From contig NZ_NKHL01000101.1 of assembly GCF_002934685.1 (NCBI RefSeq), positions 1 to 64,000 on the forward strand: 64,000 nt of DNA, written 5' to 3'. Positions 9,560 to 16,724 of the stretch are shown piece by piece. The translations under genes and the position numbers were made by a program. The notes under the pieces were generated by a model. The model was not told the origin of the DNA, searched no databases, and saw only the letters and a program-made list of their open reading frames with translations. How positions within the stretch are numbered: the first letter of the stretch is position 1; each line of letters opens with the position of its first letter. Source of the DNA: Pseudomonas bohemica. Its GTDB lineage: Bacteria; Pseudomonadota; Gammaproteobacteria; Pseudomonadales; Pseudomonadaceae.

Positions 9560-9570
9560 GCAGTAGAAGA

Positions 9571-10098
9571 TTATTTTCCGTCGGGATGGGCGACGCTGCG
9601 ACATTGCGCCAAGCCCTTAGCCACATACTGACGGACCATGCTGGCGGAGACGCCCAGGCGTTGGCCGATTTCGGCATACGTCAGGCCCTCGAGCTGGCTG
9701 AGGTAGAAGGCCTGTCGAGCCCTGTCGGAGAGCCCCTCAAGGGCGGCCTCAACCGCATCCAGTTCGCCGAGCAGCAGTTGCCTTCGCTCCGGTGAATCGG
9801 CCTGGCGATCGGGGCGTTGTGCCAGGTAGTAAAGGTGCGAGCGTTCCTGGTCACGTCGGCGACGGACTTCATAGACCACGCGGCTGGCGATGGTCATCAG
9901 CATCGCCCGGGGTTCACGCACCTCGTCAAGATGAGGCAAGGCGGCGAGTTGGGTGAAGGTTTCACTGGCAACGTCTTCGGCGTTTTCGCCGCAGCCCAAG
10001 CGATAACGCAGCTTGTGCGTCAACCATTGGTAGTCGCTGCGAAACACATCATCAAGCAGTTCTGACGTGTCCATTACTTGTTCGGCCATGCCTGCCAT
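9571..10098 (-). CDS. ECF sigma factor, FecI-like
   Basis: The 175-aa protein has sigma region 2 (DDVFRSDYQWLTHKLRYRLGCGENAEDVASETFTQ...PRAMLMTIASRVVYEVRRR) and region 4 (LEGLSDRARQAFYLSQLEGLTYAEIGQRLGVSASMVRQYVAKGL), a normal length for the FecI-type iron-starvation group. Such factors usually sit beside a fecR anti-sigma gene and an STN receptor. A matching receptor is present but no fecR is encoded anywhere in the window. It lies between the 310-aa gene and the ABC operon and is the natural candidate to read the three 28-bp motifs. Several ATG codons near the start (10,098, 10,089, 10,080) make the exact N-terminus uncertain. Confidence 0.92.
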   Translation of the reverse strand: MAGMAEQVMDTSELLDDVFRSDYQWLTHKLRYRLGCGENAEDVASETFTQLAALPHLDEVREPRAMLMTIASRVVYEVRRRRDQERSHLYYLAQRPDRQADSPERRQLLLGELDAVEAALEGLSDRARQAFYLSQLEGLTYAEIGQRLGVSASMVRQYVAKGLAQCRSVAHPDGK

Positions 10099-10267
10099 AC
10101 CCGCGCTCAGGTGAAGTTTCCAAGGCGTGAATGCAAGAGCGAGGCCAGAGCCGGTATCGTCTGCGATAAGCGCCGAACAGCCTGCACATCAGGCCGCTGC
10201 GCACAGTACCAAGCGTAGTCATATTGTAGAAATATCATTTGGTTAGGCCGATATAACAGTCTGAACG

Positions 10268-11200
10268 TCACACGGAGGAAGGTGTGCCTGCGGCCTCTAG
10301 CTGAGTGACCAGAATGGCTCGCAGTCGCGCATTGATGGACGTGAACGCACTGTCTGCGTTCTGGAAGAAATATTGTTCCTTGGCGATGTAGTCGAGGTCC
10401 TTGGGCAGTTGCGCCCATTCCTCTTGAGCAACGCGCAGGGTGGCGTCGTTGAATTTGCCGCCGGGCTCCTGTTTCTCTCGCTCGGTGAACCACTGGAACA
10501 GTTCGACTTCCTTGGCGAAATCGGCTGCCCTCCAGCCAAAAGCGAACTGCGCGACCATGAACTTGCTATGCACCCCGGCACCCACCGTGAGGTTGAGCCA
10601 GGTGCCGAACTCACTCGACGACGGGGGCGGGCAGAGGCTGTGGAATATCTCCAGCAGACTGTTCTGGATTGTACGCAGCGCCATGCCCGGCTGGGTCAGG
10701 GCGTTGGCCCGGGCAGCAAGGGGCTGCCAGTCGACCGCGCCCGGATCCGAAAGCCATTGCTCGCAGGCGTGTAGCCAGTCCAGGCGAAGCTGATCGACCT
10801 CAGGGTCATCGATCAGCTCTGGCCAGCGGTTGGCCGGGTCGAGAAACCAGCCGTGCAGCACGCGCAACGCAACGTGCTCGGTGTTGAGCCCTGCGCGCAA
10901 CGCGGTGGCGATCTGATCGACCTCTGCCAGCGTTCGCACCGCTGCCCATTCCAGCATCAGCCCCAACGAATACGGCAGGCCGGTGATACGCTCGAACACC
11001 TGCGGATCGGCGCTATGCACCAATGCCGCACTGGTAGTGCCTTTGCCAGCCCGCCAGTAGGGGCGACGGGACACTTCCAGTTGACCGGCCCTGGCGTGCC
11101 AGCGCAGACGATTGAGCAGAAACTCGGCCAGTTGCGGATCGCCATGGAAGGCGTTCCAGGACGTTTTCGACTCAGGGGAAGGGGGGGCTGCATCGGTCAT
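10268..11200 (-). CDS. Protein of unknown family, paralogue of thioredoxin-fusion C-terminus
   Basis: The 310-aa soluble protein has no signal peptide or membrane segment. I do not recognise its family. Its first about 150 residues align well by eye with the C-terminal domain of the thioredoxin fusion at 6,530-7,780: both have W.AF.GD.QL..FL..RL, a PYW/PFW..G.GT segment, AALVHS...QVFER..GLP, and a conserved tail around YIAKEQ/FMAKEQ. Its presence twice in one island, once joined to a thioredoxin, suggests a subunit or adaptor specific to this system. It is separated from exbD by 188 bases with no copy of the 28-bp motif, so its promoter is unclear. Confidence 0.75.
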   Translation of the reverse strand: MTDAAPPSPESKTSWNAFHGDPQLAEFLLNRLRWHARAGQLEVSRRPYWRAGKGTTSAALVHSADPQVFERITGLPYSLGLMLEWAAVRTLAEVDQIATALRAGLNTEHVALRVLHGWFLDPANRWPELIDDPEVDQLRLDWLHACEQWLSDPGAVDWQPLAARANALTQPGMALRTIQNSLLEIFHSLCPPPSSSEFGTWLNLTVGAGVHSKFMVAQFAFGWRAADFAKEVELFQWFTEREKQEPGGKFNDATLRVAQEEWAQLPKDLDYIAKEQYFFQNADSAFTSINARLRAILVTQLEAAGTPSSV

Positions 11201-11388
11201 GGGGACTCCGTTTCGGATGACCGGATCATCGTGTCAGGTGGTCGGGGCGACGGCGAACAGGCCGCAGGCGGGGAGGATAGCACGGGAGTTTAAAGCTGAC
11301 ACAGGTGGCCATCCGCGCCACGAAATCGCCTGAAAAATGGCCGGGCGATGGTGTTATCGCCGCGCCCTTCCTCGGCGATGACACCCGC

Positions 11389-11811
11389 TCAAGGCGCCGT
11401 CACCGCTTGGGTGACAAAGTCAATCTTCGACAGGCCGCCACCTTGCGCCGCCGCCAGCAAGTGGGCGACGCGGTCGTAGCGCACCTCCTTGTCGGCATAC
11501 ACCCGTAAGGTCGGCACCGGCAGCAGTTGCGCGCTTTCGGCCACCCTTTGCTGAAGCTGCTGGTCGTTCAGAGGTTCCTTGTTCCAGAGGATGCTGCCAT
11601 CGGCGGTGATTGAGATATCCACCACAACGTCCTCTTGCACCGTGCTCTGAGTGTCGCCGCGTGGCAGATCGACCTTCACGGCATGGGTGATAACCGGCAG
11701 GGTGATGATGAAGATGATCAATAACACCAACATCACATCGATCAACGGGGTCATGTTGATATCGGTAAGGAGGTCGTCGTCATTGTCAAAAGCAGAACCG
11801 GACATACTCAT
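11389..11811 (-). CDS. exbD: Biopolymer transport protein ExbD
   Basis: The 140-aa protein is of typical ExbD size: one N-terminal transmembrane helix (TPLIDVMLVLLIIFIITLPVI) that contains the essential membrane Asp in the INMTPLIDVMLVLL motif, then a periplasmic domain ending in TLRVYADKEVRYDRV..LLAAAQGGGL. Its ATG overlaps the exbB stop as ATGA, indicating translational coupling. With ExbB and TonB it couples the proton-motive force to the outer-membrane receptor. It is a dedicated copy for the island, in the order tonB-exbB-exbD. Confidence 0.95.
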   Translation of the reverse strand: MSMSGSAFDNDDDLLTDINMTPLIDVMLVLLIIFIITLPVITHAVKVDLPRGDTQSTVQEDVVVDISITADGSILWNKEPLNDQQLQQRVAESAQLLPVPTLRVYADKEVRYDRVAHLLAAAQGGGLSKIDFVTQAVTAP

Positions 11812-12563
11812 GACTTGACCGCGCCTCCCATGGCTGTGCGAGTCAACGGCTGGCTGTTTTCCGCAGCCTTGTGCAGTGATGTCTCACTGATGTTGACGCG
11901 GGCACCGGTCAGGAAGAACGCATGCAGGTCATGGGCGAAACGGTTGAGTTGATGGATCACCGCCTTGTTGCGCCGGGCCAGGGCGTTATAACCGAGCACT
12001 GCCGGGATAGCGACGAACAAACCGAAGGCCGTCATGATCAGCGACTCGCCGACGGGCCCGGCGACCTGTGCCAGCGACGCGTCGCCGCTGATACCGATCA
12101 CCTTCAGCGCGTGGTAGATGCCCCACACCGTCCCGAACAAGCCAACGAAGGGCGCAGTGCTACCGATTGACGCAAGAATCGCCAGCCCCGATTGCATACG
12201 AGCGACACGATCGTCCAGCACGTCCTTGAGGCAGCGGGTCAGCCAGTCACTGAGATCAAACTGGGTGTGCAGCTCAGAGCTGCGCTGAAAGCGATGCGAG
12301 TCGGCGGCATGACCGGCGATGGACAACTCCACGAACGGATTGTCCTGTGGGGAGCCGAGGGCCTCGACACCCTCCTGAAAGCTATTGGCGTGCCAGAAAC
12401 GGCTCCTCGCGCGCTGAGTCATGCTGCGCAAACGCAGTAACTGGAAGGTCTTGACCACAATCACGCTCCACGACAGCAACGACATGATCAGCAAGATCAC
12501 GGCGATGCTGCGCGACACGCCATCAGCCTGGGCCCAGGCGTAACTCATACCTAATTCCTGCAT
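11808..12563 (-). CDS. exbB: Biopolymer transport protein ExbB (MotA/TolQ/ExbB)
   Basis: The 251-aa protein has three hydrophobic segments: SIAVILLIMSLLSWSVIVVKTF near the N-terminus, and the paired LAILASIGSTAPFVGLFGTVWGIYHAL and SLIMTAFGLFVAIPAVLGYNALAR that form the conserved MotA/TolQ/ExbB proton-channel core. It lies 27 bases after tonB and overlaps exbD by four bases. The second methionine (MSYAWAQADG) is an alternative start. Its role is proton-driven energising of TonB in the inner membrane. Confidence 0.95.
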   Translation of the reverse strand: MQELGMSYAWAQADGVSRSIAVILLIMSLLSWSVIVVKTFQLLRLRSMTQRARSRFWHANSFQEGVEALGSPQDNPFVELSIAGHAADSHRFQRSSELHTQFDLSDWLTRCLKDVLDDRVARMQSGLAILASIGSTAPFVGLFGTVWGIYHALKVIGISGDASLAQVAGPVGESLIMTAFGLFVAIPAVLGYNALARRNKAVIHQLNRFAHDLHAFFLTGARVNISETSLHKAAENSQPLTRTAMGGAVKS

Positions 12564-12590
12564 CTTCGATTACCTCTGAAACAGTGAGTG

Positions 12591-13409
12591 CTAGCGGGTT
12601 AAACGGAAACTGACCGGTTGCAGAGCGCGCACAGCCACGGCATGGCCATTTTCGATATAAGGCGCACAGGACGCGCCCAGCACAGCCTGCCGCGCCGCCG
12701 CATCGAGATCGGCATTACCGGCGCTACGGGCAATCTCAGCCTGATCGATCCTGCCTTGGGCATTAACCACCAGCCGGATCAACGTCTCGCCTTCGATTTT
12801 CAAGCGCTTGGCCTTGCGTGGGTATTCGGGGGCCGGGACTCGGCAACCAATGGTGTTGACGTCTTTCGGCGCGGCTGCGGGCAATTGCAGGGTTTTTCCC
12901 GGACTCTCGGCGGGCGGGGCAGTGACCGGCGCAGCAGGCGAGACTGCGGGCGCCTGGCCCGCGGGTTGCGTTGGCGCCGGCGTGTGAGGCGCGACCGGCG
13001 CACGGGGTGGCTTGGCTGGCATAGGCGGTTTCGGCGCAGCCAGCTTTGTCGGTTTCGGCGGCGCTGCAGCCACCGTGCGCTCGGCTGCTTCGCTGGTCAT
13101 GACCTGCGGCGCAGGCGGTGTCGGCGCCACAGGCGCAGCCTCGGCCACGGGAGGCAGTTGTGGAGTGGGCGCTGCGATCATCGTTACTCGCACGCTGGCC
13201 GGTGCCGCGGGGGCACTAAGCAGCTCGATTCGTTTGGTCGAAGGGCTCATGAGCATCGCCAGTATCAGTAGGCAATGGGCGGCCACAGCGGATAAACCGC
13301 CCGCTATCCAAAGCTGGAGGTGGTGGGGCTTGGGCGTGGCACAGGGCGCTTGTGCGACCCAGGACGATGGCGCTGAATGATTGCCCAAACGAACTTTCAG
13401 GCTGGTCAT
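12591..13409 (-). CDS. tonB: TonB energy-transducing protein
   Basis: The 272-aa protein has a short cytoplasmic N-terminus, one transmembrane anchor (LWIAGGLSAVAAHCLLILAMLM, about residues 33-54), a long Pro/Ala-rich periplasmic spacer (about 75-170), and a TonB C-terminal domain of the TonB-family type (CRVPAPEYPRKAKRLKIEGETLIRLVVN..G...ARSAGNADLDAAARQAVLGASCAPY). It heads tonB-exbB-exbD and is preceded by the third copy of the island promoter motif, 49 bases before the ATG. A dedicated TonB suggests that the island's receptor does not rely on the housekeeping complex. Confidence 0.94.
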   Translation of the reverse strand: MTSLKVRLGNHSAPSSWVAQAPCATPKPHHLQLWIAGGLSAVAAHCLLILAMLMSPSTKRIELLSAPAAPASVRVTMIAAPTPQLPPVAEAAPVAPTPPAPQVMTSEAAERTVAAAPPKPTKLAAPKPPMPAKPPRAPVAPHTPAPTQPAGQAPAVSPAAPVTAPPAESPGKTLQLPAAAPKDVNTIGCRVPAPEYPRKAKRLKIEGETLIRLVVNAQGRIDQAEIARSAGNADLDAAARQAVLGASCAPYIENGHAVAVRALQPVSFRLTR

Positions 13410-13458
13410 ATTGGATTCTCATGCAGTGGCTGGCCGACGTGGGTCTTTCATTGAGCTA

Positions 13459-13486
13459 TGTGCAATGAGCGTCAAAAAGTGACAGT
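13459..13486 (-). promoter_or_regulatory. Island promoter motif, copy 3 (tonB-exbB-exbD)
   Basis: The minus strand reads ACTGTCACTTT, seven bases, TCATTGCACA. It differs from the other two copies at one position in the second block. Spacing is unchanged and the tonB ATG lies 49 bases downstream. It brings the energy-coupling genes into the same inferred regulon. Confidence 0.72.
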
Positions 13487-13774
13487 AATTAATGTGTTTT
13501 TTATGCTGCGACTGAAGCTGTCGCGCTCCACGGCGCTGTTGATGGGTTGTTGGGTGTTGAACCCGCAGCTTGTCGCTTTCCAACGCCGAATCACCGATCA
13601 GGTCACCGGGATCGCGAGATTGAGCACGGGATGTTAGTGCCAGCGAAGAATTGACCCGGCTACCGAAATTGTACTGACCCGGGCTCCTACCCTGTGAACC
13701 ACCACCAGTGCTTGCTTTCTGCCGATTGGGGTTGGGTCAACATGGTATCGGCCACTGGGTTAATTCGGCGTCAG
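13487..13774. other. Non-coding island margin
   Basis: No convincing gene is seen. The repeated pieces GACCCGG and ATTGTACTGACCCGGGCTCC at about 13,650-13,690 look like leftovers of insertion-sequence ends, but no transposase accompanies them, so this is only a hint of past insertions. Confidence 0.4.
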
Positions 13775-13905
13775 CGCCAACATCTATGGGCAAGGCGGTG
13801 GCGCGAGCGCTACGCCCGTGGCGATGTGATTGTCGTGCGCTACGCGGATGACAGTGTGGTGGGGTTCAGGACGAAAGTGCAGGCTGAGCCGAAGGCGCTC
13901 GGGTG
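13775..13905 (+). pseudogene. Group II intron reverse transcriptase fragment
   Basis: About 45 codons read QHLWARRWRERYARG then DVIVVRYADDSVVGF, which is the YADD active-site block of group II intron-encoded reverse transcriptases with its usual upstream W..R..RG segment. Nothing before or after matches the rest of the roughly 400-500-aa protein, and no intron RNA domains are evident. It is a scrap left by deletion, marking this edge of the island as a mobile-element graveyard. Confidence 0.7.
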
Positions 13906-14262
13906 TTTACAAGTGGGCGATGGGACGGCTGTTGCTACTGTTGGCGTCGCGGGGAGAAAACGTGGAAGGGCACGTGGGCGAGTGCTGGGATAAAGTGGTA
14001 CAAAATTGCTAAGAGGCAAGCGTGCCGTCTCTAATTTTATCTATTAATCAATTGCTTATAAAGGAGTTGGTCTCATCCATCATCGAATCAGTTCACGCAA
14101 TACCTAGATTTTAAACAGTTGCTGGCGTCTTGCCGAAAATCTGAACCACTTCCACGTTAATCGTATTTCACAGCAGCAAATAATGAGTACACAATTAAGG
14201 CCAGAAGTGAACCCTACCCATATGAAACGTAATGCTTTCAAACACTTGGAGGATGAGTGATG
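13906..14262. other. AT-richer non-coding stretch inside right island end
   Basis: No reading frame with recognisable sequence is seen. The base composition from about 14,020 to 14,250 is clearly lower in GC than the surroundings (long A/T tracts such as CTAATTTTATCTATTAATC), which fits foreign DNA just inside the right repeat. Confidence 0.4.
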
Positions 14263-14281
14263 CCGTCCGCTGCGCCATATT
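14263..14281. repeat. Right copy of island direct repeat (attR-like)
   Basis: This is an exact 19-base copy of the tRNA-Asp 3' end plus ATATT context found at 65-83. The sequence on its left does not resemble a tRNA, so this is not a second tRNA-Asp gene. A terminator hairpin follows at 14,319. Together the two copies delimit about 14.2 kb. Confidence 0.65.
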
Positions 14282-14318
14282 GAGTTACGAGGCCCTTGAA
14301 CTCTCCGTAACGACAGAG

Positions 14319-14345
14319 AAAGCGACCTGAGGGTCGCTTTTTTTG
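14319..14345 (+). terminator. Intrinsic terminator beyond attR
   Basis: AGCGACC-TGAG-GGTCGCT forms a strong hairpin followed by T8. It lies 40 bases after the right repeat. This is where a terminator would lie for the tRNA-Asp transcript in an uninterrupted chromosome, supporting the island interpretation. Confidence 0.75.
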
Positions 14346-14537
14346 TGCCTGGAATTTATGCCCGTGCATCGCCCCTCCCGGGACAAGCCTGGTCTGGGCT
14401 TGGCCCCTGACCCGTTCCCACCAGCACCTCTGCTCATTCGAGCTCGCTGGCAAGTTTCATGACTTCGCGCCTGATGTTTCAGGCATTGGCATTGCGCTAC
14501 CGGCGGCCGCGCTCACTGCGTCGAGCCGATCCTCATC

Positions 14538-15428
14538 TCAACCCCTGCAGGGGGGCAGCAATTCGGCAAATCTGTCCGCCATCGTCGACCTTGAGTGTGC
14601 AGGCCAAATGGCGCTGAGTTCAAAATGCGGCAAGGCAGCGCCGTTTCTGATCTCGCTGTATCTCATCCCGGCAAATTGCAGCGATTTTACAGAGCAAGGC
14701 AGTAGTGATACGCCACGGCCCGCTGCGACGCAGGCGATGACTGTCAGGGTCCGGTTAGCCTCTTGAATGATGTCGATAGGATGTCCTTCCCGACGAAACG
14801 TGCTCAGGATAGCGCTGCGAATCAACGGCAGTTGTTCCTCTGGAAACCAGACGAGCCCCGTCGCAGCAAGGTCTTCCAATGAGACCATTCCATCTTCGCC
14901 CACCTCATAGCTACTCGGCAGAACAGCGATCAGCGGCTCTTGGCTGATGAGCTTCTCGTGCATGTTGCCCTGGATCGACACGGGCGTATGCAGCAAGCCG
15001 AGGTCGATTTCACCCTTTTGCAGGGCCAGACTCTGCTCGGCATTACTCATCTCCCTGAGAACCAACTCGATCCCAGGGTAGGCTGCCTGCATCTGGTTGA
15101 GGGCTCGAGGCAGAGTGTCGAACAAGGCCGCAGAAACGAAACCGATTATCAGCCGTCCTGCACGTTTGGCACCAATAGCTTGCGCCCGCTGAGTAGCCGA
15201 TTCGATGTTCGCGATGCTCAAGCGGATATCGTCAATGATCGCGACAGCTGCCGGCGTCAACACCGCCCCTCTGCGAGAGCGTTCGAACAGCTTCACCCCC
15301 AGTTCCTTTTCCATGCGAACCAAGGCCTGACTGAGTGCGGGCTGTGCTATCCCAAGGCGATCGGCAGCACGGGTAATGCTGCCGGCATCCGCAATTGCCA
15401 GAAAGTAACGGAGGTGACGAGTTTCCAT
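14538..15428 (-). CDS. LysR-family transcriptional regulator
   Basis: The 296-aa protein (from METRHLRYF) has the N-terminal LysR winged helix (FLAIADAGSITRAADRLGIAQPALSQALVRMEKELGVKLFER) and a full co-inducer-binding domain. A longer start at 15,476 is possible, but the chosen one begins exactly at the family's usual N-terminus. It is divergent from a cluster holding an amidohydrolase, an isocitrate lyase-family enzyme and two transporter remnants, which it probably regulates. Its length is normal and nothing is broken. Confidence 0.93.
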   Translation of the reverse strand: METRHLRYFLAIADAGSITRAADRLGIAQPALSQALVRMEKELGVKLFERSRRGAVLTPAAVAIIDDIRLSIANIESATQRAQAIGAKRAGRLIIGFVSAALFDTLPRALNQMQAAYPGIELVLREMSNAEQSLALQKGEIDLGLLHTPVSIQGNMHEKLISQEPLIAVLPSSYEVGEDGMVSLEDLAATGLVWFPEEQLPLIRSAILSTFRREGHPIDIIQEANRTLTVIACVAAGRGVSLLPCSVKSLQFAGMRYSEIRNGAALPHFELSAIWPAHSRSTMADRFAELLPPCRG

Positions 15429-15544
15429 ACGCTCCCGATATGAATATTGATCCTCGGCATAATAGATCCCGATCAAAGCTTTTCATAGGATGGCGGCACA
15501 TAAGGGATCCGATCGTGGCCCACAATAACAAGAAGGGATTTGCG

Positions 15545-15766
15545 ATGAACTGGTACAGCGAGACTACGATCGTTGAAAAAAGCACGTTCTGGAGTAGTTA
15601 CGCCGGATGGGCTCCGGATAGCGTGGACACCCAACTGTTCAGCCTGCTCACTCCTTGCCTTTCACTGACCTGGGCGCTGGTGGATGCAGCCGCCAATCTC
15701 GCGCAGAACAGCCCAGCGACGGTCGAATGGCCCACGCGTGACCGTGCCAAACTGCGCTCGCACTGA
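15545..15766 (+). pseudogene. MFS transporter, N-terminal remnant
   Basis: The reading frame MNWYSETTIVEKSTFWSSYAGWAPDSVDTQLFSLLTPCLSLTWAL matches the start of major facilitator transporters (W..YAGW..D..D.QLFS...P.L). After about 45 residues the similarity ends and the frame stops at 73 codons, where a working protein would have about 430. A large internal deletion has therefore removed most of the gene. It is divergent from the LysR gene and precedes the amidohydrolase. It was presumably the original substrate importer of this cluster. Confidence 0.6.
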
Positions 15767-15797
15767 TCGATTCTTCACCTTGGCGATTGGGTAATTC

Positions 15798-16715
15798 ATG
15801 AACTCCTTGAACGCTCAAACAGCAGTAACGGCTGGCACGTCGGATGCGTCAGTCGTTGGCTTTGCCGACCGTTGGTACGCCCGGAACGACCTTGGCATCA
15901 GCGCGATTGACAGCCACGCCCATGTGTTTGTCAAAGGCTTGCCCATGGCGCGGGATCGCCGCCATGCGCCGGATTACAGCGCCACCGCCGATGACTACGT
16001 CAGACACATGGCGGCCAACCACATCTCCCATGGCGTTCTGGTGCAACCCAGCTTTCTGGGTACGGACAATTCGTTCCTGCTGGCTGTACTCAAGCGTTAC
16101 CCATCGAAATTTCGAGGGGTAGTGGTCGTCGATCCTTCCATCAGCGAAGCGCAACTGCAGGCGTTGGCGCAGCTAGGCGTCGTGGGCATGCGGCTGAACC
16201 TGATCGGCGTGCAGATGCCGGATCTCACTGCTGCTCGGTGGACGCGCTTTGTGCAGCGCCTCATTGATCTGGACTGGCACATTGAAGTGCATCGTCAGGC
16301 CCGGGACCTGCCTTATCTGGTCGGCACGTTGCTGCGTCAGGGGGCCAAGGTCGTGGTCGACCATTTTGGACGACCCGATCCGCAAAGCGGGGTGGATGAT
16401 CCAGGCTTTGATTACTTGCTCAGGCAAGCACACACCGGGCAGGTCTGGGTCAAGTTATCTGCCGCGTACCGCACGGCGCAACGACCGGGAGACCCAAGCG
16501 GGCTTCATTTTGGCCAGGGTGCAACGCAAAAGCTGATCCAGGCCTTTTCCAGTTCGCATCTTCTCTGGGGCAGTGATTGGCCACATACCCAGCATCAGGA
16601 AGTGATCGACTACGCCGCGTCGAAATCGGCCCTGTCTGCGTGGGTGTCAGATCCTGTTCAGCGCCAGATCATCATGCGAAGCACCGCACAAAAGCTGTTC
16701 AAATTCAATCATTAA
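15798..16715 (+). CDS. Amidohydrolase-2 family metal-dependent hydrolase (PDC hydrolase-like)
   Basis: The 305-aa TIM-barrel hydrolase is of the COG3618/amidohydrolase-2 group. The N-terminal metal motif is AIDSHAHVF, a conserved VDHFGRPDP segment follows at about 200, and LLWGSDWPHTQH near 265 supplies the C-terminal Asp of the active site. Relatives include 2-pyrone-4,6-dicarboxylate lactonase (LigI) and other lactonases. The isocitrate lyase-family gene starts nine bases after its stop, so the two form an operon. The exact substrate cannot be read from the sequence; a cyclic ester of a dicarboxylic acid is plausible. Confidence 0.85.
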   Translation: MNSLNAQTAVTAGTSDASVVGFADRWYARNDLGISAIDSHAHVFVKGLPMARDRRHAPDYSATADDYVRHMAANHISHGVLVQPSFLGTDNSFLLAVLKRYPSKFRGVVVVDPSISEAQLQALAQLGVVGMRLNLIGVQMPDLTAARWTRFVQRLIDLDWHIEVHRQARDLPYLVGTLLRQGAKVVVDHFGRPDPQSGVDDPGFDYLLRQAHTGQVWVKLSAAYRTAQRPGDPSGLHFGQGATQKLIQAFSSSHLLWGSDWPHTQHQEVIDYAASKSALSAWVSDPVQRQIIMRSTAQKLFKFNH

Positions 16716-16724
16716 GGAGCCGTC

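Noticed and set aside
14240..14281. Second tRNA-Asp gene
   Set aside because: Only the last 19 bases match; no D arm, anticodon arm or 5' acceptor strand is present to the left.
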